Assembly: GCA_029339505.1 (NCBI GenBank)
Contig: JAQISU010000251.1
Span: 708,001-772,000, forward strand
DNA length: 64,000 nucleotides
Direction: 5' to 3'
Source: Unio delphinus
Lineage: Eukaryota; Mollusca; Bivalvia; Unionida; Unionidae
In this document: one piece after another, positions 45,277 to 54,579 of the stretch
Layout of the letters: each line of letters opens with the position of its first letter
How positions within the stretch are numbered: position 1 is the first letter of the stretch
The notes under the pieces: model-generated
What the model saw: only the letters and a program-made list of their open reading frames with translations
Database searches by the model: none
What the model was told of the DNA's origin: nothing
Position numbers and translations under genes: made by a program

Positions 45277-46571
45277 AGTGGGACCCCGCTATAACACAGT
45301 AGTTGGGAGCCATAGAATCCGACCGGGCTATGAACCGAACCGTGTTATTAGCAACCATGTACAATACCAACACATTTTTGGATTTAATTGGGGGCGGGGG
45401 TACATAAAGACGGGTGCGAAAATGCATGACACAATTACCATTTTTGATCAATATATATTAAATGAGAAAAACATTTGCTGTGGTAACAGAAATTGCAGAT
45501 ATAATATATTACTTTATTCAGAGAACCATGCATTGATACATACACGTGTCTAATTTATGTATACATGTATAATCTATTGCATGAAAAGAGTATCAACACC
45601 GTGTACTCACCAGCGAATTTTGTAACATACATTGAATCCATAATACAAATATTTCCATCGAAAATATCCACACACGGATGTAAAATATTCAATAATTTTG
45701 TCACAGATCATTATGTGACTGAATTCAATGAAAAGAAAGAAAAAAAATTACGTAACAGGTGTACGTAATGAATGATGAAATAGTACCGGTACATGTTCAT
45801 AGATTAAATAATGGAAGCTACAGTGTATTCTTATAATAACTACATGTACATCTCAGGATCTCTCTGTCTCTGAATTCAGTCATTGTAAATTTCAGCACAT
45901 TTTCCCACCCAAGCTGCTAGTCAAAGTCCTTTGAACTTGCCGCCCAGTTATTGCGTCATGTTCTTTTGATGTACTCTAATAAATACAGCAGGCATTTATG
46001 TCACTGTTTAGCTCGGCAGTTCACTTTGATGATAAACAATGTACTTCAATTAATTGATTTATACATTCTGGTGAGAATCTTTTATCAACCGCCGCATTGG
46101 CTGTTGCTTAGTTGTGTATGAAATTAAGAGAACATATATCGGAGATTATTTTGAGCAACGATTGTATTCGGAATGCATTCAAGACAAACACAAAGTAGAC
46201 ACGATGGCTTCATTACTCAGGAATCAGTAATTATAATATTGACACTGTTGAGCTGTAATTTTTCAACAATAAACAAAGATCAAAGTTTTCATTAGGCCCA
46301 GCAATTGGTTCGTATTTCCGACGTTTATTTTGGCACAAAACTAGAAGAAATTTGATAATACATTTTCTACACGTTCTTTTTCGCACTGTTTAGACGAATA
46401 TGAGAATGATAATTAAACTCTTAATTTTTTTTTCATACTTAATTTTTTTTCTTCTTTGGTCTTTGAGAAAAATACCTGTAATAAATTACCAGAAATTTCG
46501 GGAGCCATGCCACGACCGGGTTATATCCGAATTTGGGTTATAGCGGGGCGGGTTATAGTGGGGTCCCACTG
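45276..46571. mobile_element. pogo/Tigger-like non-autonomous element, TA target duplication
   Basis: Left end CAGTGGGACCCCGCTATAAC and right end reverse complement CAGTGGGACCCCACTATAAC are bordered by TA (45274-45275, 46572-46573). CAGTGGGACCCC resembles the termini of Tigger-type elements. Further inverted subterminal similarity: CCGACCGGGCTATGAACCGA (left) and CGACCGGGTTATATCCGAAT (right). No transposase frame. Its interior (about 45900-45990) matches, in reverse, fragments at 34930-35195. Confidence 0.85.
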
Positions 46572-46573
46572 TA

Positions 46574-47840
46574 TTATTATTCTAACAGCTGAGAGGGTGA
46601 ACATACCTTTTTGCTGAAACGTCGTTGCTTACAAAATAAAGCTTCCTTATTATTGTATCATTTTATTGACCAAAAAATGTACCAAGACCTATACAATATC
46701 ATGACATGTAAATTTATCGTTATAAATCCGAATGGGGTAGCATGCACACATGAAAATAAGTTTTAAAACTTAATAATATCTATTAATGCAGAATTGTTAG
46801 TAAACGTAATAAGATATAAAATTTCTCTAAATGGTAATCAAAGTAATTTTTCACTAATTTATATTTAAAGTAATTTTCGACTGAAATATATTGAGATTAA
46901 GTTCATTTATTTCTGTATCACAATTACATACTATTTTAATAAAGATTGTGTCCTTATTAGCAAAAGCAAAACTAACTATACTTTTCTGCACTATACTTTT
47001 CTCCCGTATTGTAACGTCAGCAAACAATATACACTCGGTAAACTAAAAAGGTTACGGATTACACATTCTTAGAATTACCATTGAATAAGTAAATTGCTAA
47101 TGAAGCAAACGTTCTGTCGAGTGACGTAAAAACATGGGCGATCCTGTGGAGTAGTCACGAGTGCCTCTTTCTGGCTAGAATGAACACTAGGCTATTGACG
47201 AGTGCCCATATTTCGGTCGTGTGGATACGTCCAGATTACATATTTTTTAAAAAAAGTACAAACCTCGCATTCTGAAGTCAGAAGGACTTACGTTTATCAT
47301 TACAGGTAAGAATTCTATGTTCGTAAACTTCTTTAAAGAATAGGCACATTTTAATGTTTGAAATTTTAACGGTAAAGTTCTTGTGTTTGCAACATTATTT
47401 TGCTGAATTCTTATATTGTATAATATCATGTAATTGAATGTTTAATTGTTTTAAAGAATTCATATTCATTAAATATTTATGGTAATTTTTATTGTAAAAG
47501 ACGAATTCGCTATAAAATTCCTGTTTAGCTTCAATGTTGAAATAAAGTATTATTTAAGTAACAAGAATAATATTTAGTAACATATTCCAAATTAGTGTTC
47601 TATTTTAAAGTTCGCAAAATACATTTATTCAAAATCATTATTGCATTAATGGCAGCTATTAAATTTTATACTCTTTAGCTACCATGAAATTAATTGAGAT
47701 TTCACTTTTTGTATTATATTCTAAAATGCAAAATTATATAAATGAATGAAGTTTTAAGCTCAAAATGAAAGTGTAATTCTATATGTATTTCATGTATTTT
47801 AAATATAAAGCCATATAGATGTATATATAAAATGAAGTAC
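46574..47840. other. Intergenic AT-rich sequence, nothing recognised
   Basis: Begins with the remaining few ATT units of the retrotransposon tail. No exon, element end or repeat identified in the rest. Confidence 0.45.
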
Positions 47841-47843
47841 ATA

Positions 47844-47910
<67 letters not shown>

Positions 47911-47994
47911 TTATTCATTCGCAAATCAGATTCTTGTATCTCATTCTCCAGATGTAGCTGTATTACATCACCACAGTTACACCCCTCCTTTTAG

Positions 47995-48063
<69 letters not shown>
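47841..48063. repeat. (TA)n and (CT)n microsatellites
   Basis: TA run at about 47841-47906 and CT run at about 48000-48063, separated by unique sequence. Confidence 0.95.
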
Positions 48064-48067
<4 letters not shown>

Positions 48068-49420
48068 TATGGAAATCAGCATGACTAGGAGTTTTTGATA
48101 AAGAAAATTCTCATAAAATATCCATATCTACTGAACAAGTCTGATGAATAATTCGCACAGAGTATTAAATACAACTAAAATTTTACAGATATCTCTGATC
48201 ATTTCGGAATGTATGCATATCTCTGTGTAACATAATTTATATCTATTTTCATGTCTGCCTCGAGAAAATATTCTTGTAGGATTTGATTGTTGTCCAGCAT
48301 AATAAATAACTAAATTATTAATAATTTTGCGGTCTCATTAAACTCATTAAGAACATCGGGAATTAAAAGTTCTTTTAAAAAAGTATTACATGAACGTTGG
48401 TGTAGAATGTTGACATACCTCAATGTTACATTTATGTACGGTGGCTGAAGAATCTTTGGATACTGTACTAATGAAAATTGTACTTGCTCAGATCACCTAG
48501 CTAACCAAAATGAATGATCCCAACAGTATGAATTAATCTAAATTGGAACTAGATAAATAAGTCTACCAGCTTCTGAATTAGTTACAAAATGTTAAGAAGG
48601 TTCTAGGTCCTTTTCAACAAGTTATCTCTGAAGTCAAGGAAGTAAAAATGACGAAGTGAAGACATTAGCTGGCCAGCGTTATCGGAATCTTGGCTAGTGA
48701 AGATGCAAGCGGAGATATATTTATATGTTTTGTTGTGTTCTTTTATTCTGAAGTAAGACTAAGCCGTCTAAATCTGTTCTGGGAAACAAAGTGATGGACA
48801 ACATTTTGCATTACGAAAAAGTCATATGCAGACGACGAGCTATTGATGACACTGGATCACGACACTATTATTCGTGTTGTCTTGGACAGCTAAAACAATA
48901 GCCTGCAGGACTTTTCATGGATAGATGTTCAATTGAAAATTGGTCAGCGCTGCTCAAGGATCATTTGCATTCAAGTGTTGTTGCACTTCTTCGTTCAGGA
49001 TTTTGACGGTAAACCTCGTTTGATTTCCACTGACATTGAGGATTTATGTGCGATGAATTATTTCTACCAAAGAGACTTCTCTATGTCCCTGAGCTAATCT
49101 TACTGTGAAGCAGCAAAATGTATTGTTGGTAAACACATCCATAAAACTGTACCTGGGTAAACTTAAGTAAAATTGGTGTTTGGAAGGCTCTGCTTGCCGT
49201 GGAGTCATTCAAGGTCAAAAGAGTTTCCGAAAGAGGGTTGTTGGTGCGCTGTTTTCGGGGATGACTGGCATTGGTTGCATGGCTTTCGTTGTTACTGGAA
49301 TATTTCAGGGAGGGTTGTGTAGACGGCAAATGCTGAGTAAATTGGTACACAATTATTTATCTCTTTGTTTTAAACTCTAATTGACGACGGCAGCACAGAT
49401 GACACAATGCACCAGAAAGA

Positions 49421-50576
49421 TTAGAAAGAAAATGACGATTTGGGTTTCAGGCACCACATCCACAGACGCTGATTTTGTATATCCTGAAAAGAATAACTCT
49501 GAGAAGGAATGGTTGCGGTTGCTGATGCTATTGCTGTATTGAACGGCATGATGATCACTTTCATTTTTATAGTCGGTGACTTGCGAAGTGTCGATCCAAG
49601 AATCGAAGCTCTTGGCTTATCCTTTCCAAACACTTTAACTTATTTGACTTAGTGTTTGCATGCTTTGCAAGTTTATCGCTCAAAACTTTTCGATATCCTA
49701 TATGTCGTATTCTTTCTTTCGGTCAAGTAAAACGTTCCTTTTAATACTATGTCGTTCATGGCTTCCAACTTTTAGACGGGAGTATGACGGCTATGCTCTC
49801 GTTAAGTGACACGAGATAATTTGGTGATCTATTTCGGTGGTAATCTTTCTCCAAGGTATGTTTCGTTTTTTTCCAATGCGCACACACTCTCAGGTCATCA
49901 AAAATCCACAACAGTGCAGTATGGTACATATCACACAACCTCTCAAACATGACCACTTCGTTGTCAGGAGTCACTTCTTCGGTGGGGCGCATTCCATGCT
50001 CTGATGGTATGATTATGTTTTTCCATGCGCCATATGGTCAGTATACTTGAGGCTGTGTTGATATAAAAAATATTTCACATGCGTTCTTTTAATGTGCGCT
50101 GAAAATGTTCCACGCTGTTGAATTTTATTACATGAATCTTAGTGATGACAAATTGGAGTCTCTTTTTTCAGTGCTTTTTGGAAAGCTTTATTTAAAGCAA
50201 TTCGGTGCATTTGTCTGTTTGCCATCGAAAACAATGAAGACCGCGTTGTTTCAACACCAGTTCTAACGCTTGCACTAACTCGGACCTCGCGATGGAAGGG
50301 CGTATCCGGAAAAGATATCAATGACATGAAACAAATGTAACCGCGAGTGTACGTGGTTAAATGAGAGACATTGGATAAATTGGCTTGCCATTGATGATCG
50401 ATGCCACCACCTTTGGTTCGACATCTGGACATGTTTTTCGAATGGCTTGTGTAACGTGTACAAAGCTTGTTCTTGTAACTATCGCTGTACCCGGTGTAAA
50501 TGTTCACTTTTAAGTTCGGTTCTGCCAGAACGATACAACTATTGAACTCGTCTGGAACCCACAGGATGAGCAGCAT
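49421..50576 (-). pseudogene. Decayed retroviral-type integrase (Polinton/Maverick-like)
   Basis: Several minus-strand frames, each broken by frameshifts, line up in order with an rve integrase: GIDHQWQANLSN near 50390 (first catalytic Asp region, usual form D..WQ.DL), HVIDIFSGYALPSRG near 50310 (usual VIDVFSKYAW), NKAFQKALKKET near 50175, VEHFQRTLKERM near 50105 (usual ERFNRTLK), HGMRPTEEVTPDNE near 49980, LEKDYHRNRSPNYL near 49850 and a GTFYLTE segment near 49725 (C-terminal chromo-like region). This combination resembles integrases of Polinton/Maverick elements more than those of Gypsy retrotransposons, though Ginger-type transposases are an alternative. The reading frames are lost and no terminal repeats were found. 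Confidence 0.5.
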
Positions 50577-52360
50577 TGTTGCAAATGCCGGCTAAAAGGT
50601 TCTCCATCAGGGTCTCAATGAGTCACCCACTGTTCACCGATGCTACTCGTTGGTTTCGCTGGGCTTGGAACTGCTTCACGTGTCCGACGTGCGACTGTAG
50701 TTAGTCCCTAGACTGGTGGTACTGGTGATAGTTGTGGTGGCAAAATAATCACTTTTCCATTGCTTTCTCTTCTCACTTCTGGTTTCCTTTTATTCTTTTT
50801 GACTCCTCCCGAATAAGGGATCTACATCATCTTTTTAACACAAGCATTGAGTTCGTCACGTTGGAAAGTGGGGAAGAGGTCAACAAGGACGCTGTAATTT
50901 TACTTGAGATGGTAGCCAATGGTGATTTGAAAGATTTCTAGCGCGTCATCTTCCATGTGGCTGCATCTGTTTTGGCTCTCGTGGTCACTGGCAGTGAGTG
51001 TTGATCATTTGCTTTTTCACCTGTTTCCGCTTAAAATTTCTGGAGAAAGAGTTGAAGACATTGTACAACTTGGTCGTACTGATGCAATTGTTTCTGTTTC
51101 TGACAAATCAGTACAATCAATTAACGACTGAAATTCCTGTAGTTTCTAAAATCTATGTCAGATGAGGATTGGGAGATATATTAGGGGTCCATTTGTATGG
51201 CACTAAATTAATTTTTCGTCCTTTCATGCGATTCCAAAGTATACGTCTGCCGTCTTTCCAGAAAAATAGTCCCATTTACTTTCCCATTCGTCCGTGTCAT
51301 TTTTGTCGGCATACGAAAATGGCTCGGGCTAAACATATCCGGTCATGGGCGTCGCAAAATTTGGACGTTGCAGTGTTTGATACTACAAATATTGTCCGCA
51401 AATAACACTTTTTTGCGTCCGGTCTCATTCGGATGGGAAACCTGGTCGTTGGATTGCTTAACATGCTGAATCTTGTCAAAGACTTTGTAAGGTGTCATTT
51501 ACGCCGGACGGCTTAGCTCGATTCATAATGGTAACTTCAAACTGTCGTGATAAATGCAATGTCTCATCAGATCGTCTTCTTTGGCTTGTCCTTCGTTGTT
51601 TCAGCTTTGGTGAATAAGGAGCCCCAAAACTCGGTGATGAAACCTTCTTACTTCTAGAGCGGTACGTCGTACTTTATCTTTTGAAATATCATCGTGTAAA
51701 TGTAAGCCGTAGTTCTAAATTTTCTTGAGGAGCGATTTTCCGTCTCTCGAATGTAATAATTTTCGGATGGTACTGGGTGACTTTGGCTTGGAGTAAACTC
51801 TCTCGGTTTGGGGGTAAACGTAGAAGGTGATTTAGGGTTGCTCGTGTCTTCAAAATCGCTGACACAAATTAGAAATTAGCTTTCAGATCGTGTCTGATGC
51901 TACACAGCACGTCGTGTCCTTTTACGTTTTTCTCCCTTCTCATTGAAATCGTGCGATCTTTTCATCTTGATTGCAAAATTTGATTTGGCTACATTTTACA
52001 CGCATTTGTTTACATAAATAGGATACTGGGCTTCAGAATGTCCACGATGTCAAAGCAAGACTGGAATGAAGAGAGACAAAAGTCGAGATACCTGCTGTCA
52101 TTGTCAGGAAAAATGACATTGGTCGCTTTAGTGCGCTAAGTAAAGAGAACCAAGCAGACAAGCCAAAGGAGGAGAGGATTTTACGACAATGTTGAAGAAC
52201 CCATTCCTGTCGAGAAAAGAAACAGAGGAAGAACTCGTGCCAGTCAAAAGGTTCAAAAGGAGAGACAGTGGGCGAAAGAAGTAGAACATTTTAATTTTAT
52301 TTAAGTGATGTGAAACGTTCGTTGTGATTTTCAAAAATAAAGAACATACCAGTAAAAAAA
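50577..52360. other. Broken coding-like remnants next to the integrase
   Basis: Less AT-rich than the surroundings, with short interrupted frames on both strands. On the plus strand, 50822-50941 reads FVTLESGEEVNKDAVILLEM; 52039-52110 has a zinc-ribbon-like CPRC...CCHC pattern; 52140-52304 is open for 54 codons (FYDNVEEPIPVEKRNRG within it), then TAA, AATAAA at 52336-52341 and an A-run at 52354-52361, resembling an mRNA 3' end. No family assigned. Could be further genes of the same large element or a separate retrocopy. Confidence 0.3.
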
Positions 52361-52735
52361 ACGCGTATATTTGATCTTGATTTGTATAATAAAGGACCTA
52401 CACGCACACACATAGATCTTTCAAATATCATTGCAAAAGAATTTACGTTTTACTTGATTTATATAATAAGGACCGCCATGCCTACACATACATTTTTCAA
52501 ATATCATTGCAAAAGAATTTAAGTTTTACTTGATTTGGCAAGCATCGAGTATTCTCTTTTCTAAAGAGGTGAGTGACCCTAAAATGACCGTTGGTTGTTT
52601 GTTCTTTAACAAGTCCATGAATTGGCCACAGTTAGTTCTAACTCTCTTATACTCTTGCCACCACAAAGTCCTACATCTTCTCTAGCTACTATGAATACTT
52701 TGATTATTGATCGCTGCTGATGGTGGTCACTCAGT

Positions 52736-52737
<2 letters not shown>

Positions 52738-52796
<59 letters not shown>
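52738..52796. repeat. (GA)n microsatellite
   Basis: Long uninterrupted GA run; adjacent Arg-Glu frame is an artefact. Confidence 0.95.
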
Positions 52797-52801
<5 letters not shown>

Positions 52802-53431
52802 GTCAGTTGTTATTTGTAACAAGTAGTTATACCTATCTGCAGCATATCAAATACTCGTTGCCCAATCCTGACCCCTACCGTATTCAAAACCCTATTTTTA
52901 AGCATGTATTTAATGCTGAACGTTGTTTTTGCTTAGTTTGTTGTTTTGTTGGTGTTCTTGTTGCTGCTGCTGTTGTTTATGGAACATACCTCTAATGTGA
53001 TAAATTCAGGATCGAACATTCATTACTTAGCGTAAATTATTTTGCGAAGTGTCGAATTTTAATAAATAATAATTCTTAATAAACCAATAATGAATCAAGA
53101 TAATCATTTATTTTATACCGTTTATAATTTTTGTAGGATTTTTGAGTAAGGGTTTGTATTAAGTAGGAGTGGTGAATAATAGTAAATAGATCGATTAATA
53201 AATTTCTAAGTAAACATTACGTGATCTGACTGCATGTCAAGTGATGATTTTTAAGCTTTCCTAATTTCTGATAAGCTAGTGATTAGAGGCCGACCAAAAC
53301 TAAATTTCTGGTTTCGGCCGAAAACGAAACCAGACCGAAAGAAACCGAAGCCGAAACAGAAAGTTTAACTACACCTTCAGCCGAGACCGAAAGAAAAACC
53401 GAAGTTGCCGAACACAAAATTTATTAAATAG

Positions 53432-53628
53432 CATAGGCACTAGACCAGCGAAAGTTGGTCTCTAAACCTTTTTTTATTTTGACTTTGAGCCGCAAAGTCA
53501 AAATAAAAAAAAGGTTTAGAGACCAACTTTCGCTGGTCTACATAGGCACTTGATTCTGAGTAAATTAATGTATACACTCACCATATGGTGAGTGTATACA
53601 TGAATTTACTCAGAATCAAGTGCCTGTG
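53432..53628. mobile_element. Palindromic hAT-like MITE copy A, split by a hairpin insertion
   Basis: Begins CATAGGCAC and ends TCAAGTGCCTGTG, with 8-bp TSD TTAAATAG on both sides (53424-53431, 53629-53636). Removing the inserted hairpin plus one copy of its 9-bp duplication leaves exactly 88 bp, the length of copy B at 53983-54070, with the same central ACTCACCATATGGTGAGT. Confidence 0.88.
53441..53540. mobile_element. 100-bp foldback element with 9-bp TSD CATAGGCAC
   Basis: Perfect hairpin arms: TAGACCAGCGAAAGTTGGTC at left mirrored by GACCAACTTTCGCTGGTCTA at right. The stem is about 45 bp with a 7-nt loop (GAGCCGC, 53487-53493), and the only irregularity is a 7 versus 8 A/T run. Direct duplicates CATAGGCAC flank it (53432-53440, 53541-53549). 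Confidence 0.88.
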
Positions 53629-53982
53629 TTAAATAGGCCTGGGTCATGATACAATGATACACTAATTAAAAAGTAATCACCCAGAGCCTGCAGTAAAATG
53701 ACTTCGCTAAATGTCAAATTGCCTAGCGCCGACTGACCGGCCGTCAAGCAGAGTAATAGACGCAGCACTACTATAATACAGCAACGTTGCATTCTGAAAG
53801 TTAAAATAGATCTTCGGCTGATGACCGAAAGTCAATATCAGTTTCGGCCGAAACCGAAAGCTAACTTTTTGGCTTCGGCCGAAACAGAAAATATGTCGAA
53901 AAAGGCCATTTGCCAACTTTCGGCGCCGAAACCGAAACCGAATTTCGGTCAGCCTCTACTAGTCATAATCAGCAGTGTAAAT

Positions 53983-54070
53983 CACAGGCACTTGATTCTG
54001 AGTAAATTCATGTGTATACTCACCATATGGTGAGTGTATACATGAATTTACTCAGAATCAAGTGCCTGTG
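53983..54070. mobile_element. Palindromic hAT-like MITE copy B, intact, 88 bp
   Basis: CACAGGCACTTGATTCTGAG at left, mirrored at right; two 44-bp arms with no loop and two mismatches, centred on CCATATGG. 8-bp TSD GTGTAAAT on both sides (53975-53982, 54071-54078). The 8-bp duplication and CAYAGGC ends are hAT-like. Confidence 0.9.
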
Positions 54071-54504
54071 GTGTAAATGAGTTATTGAACGATATTCATG
54101 TTTTCGTAACTTTATAATATATAATAGCATTTATTACGTATTATGTATTCTTGGTAGTATTATTATGTCGGTAATACTTCTCCGTAAGCAAGGCATTTGC
54201 CATACTACTGCTATATTTGCCTTTTAAAGCAATATGAGCCTCACCTGGCAAACCTCGGGCTTCTTATTATATTATCGCATTTATATTCCGATATGTATAT
54301 ACTTTGAAATGCCCTCTCTCTCGGTGTTGCCGGTTCTCTGATATTCTCTGATTCACAGTTTGAAAAGATATATTATAGAACCCAACTAAAGAACGAGATG
54401 TGCGCGAGATTTCGCGAGATCTTAGAAACGTACTTTCAAAATATGGATCTGTTTCAATTGTGATAATTATTTTGCAAACTTTTTACAGCAAGTAAACATC
54501 AAAT

Positions 54505-54579
54505 ATGGGTGTTCCAAAGTTCTATCGATGGATAAGTGAAAGATACCCATGTCTGAGCGAGGTTGTCAAGGAATTTCAG
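54505..54579 (+). CDS. XRN1: XRN1 exon 1 (coding)
   Basis: 25 codons from ATG to EFQ, donor TTTCAG|GTAGATC. The start has A at -3 and G at +4. A pyrimidine-rich TTTTTACAG ends 16 nt before the ATG, so a 5' UTR intron acceptor is possible. Frame beyond the donor is read-through. Confidence 0.95.

Larger units (their letters stand above)
53284..53958. mobile_element. hAT-type non-autonomous element, 8-bp TSD, carrying nested insertions
   Basis: Ends TAGAGGCCGACCAAAA and, reverse complemented, TAGAGGCTGACCGAAA. Flanks CTAGTGAT (53276-53283) and CTAGTCAT (53959-53966) agree at 7 of 8 bases. Interior is packed with TTTCGGCCGAAA-type subterminal repeats on both sides. An 88-bp palindromic element is inserted at 53432 and itself contains a 100-bp hairpin. 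No transposase frame. Confidence 0.8.
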
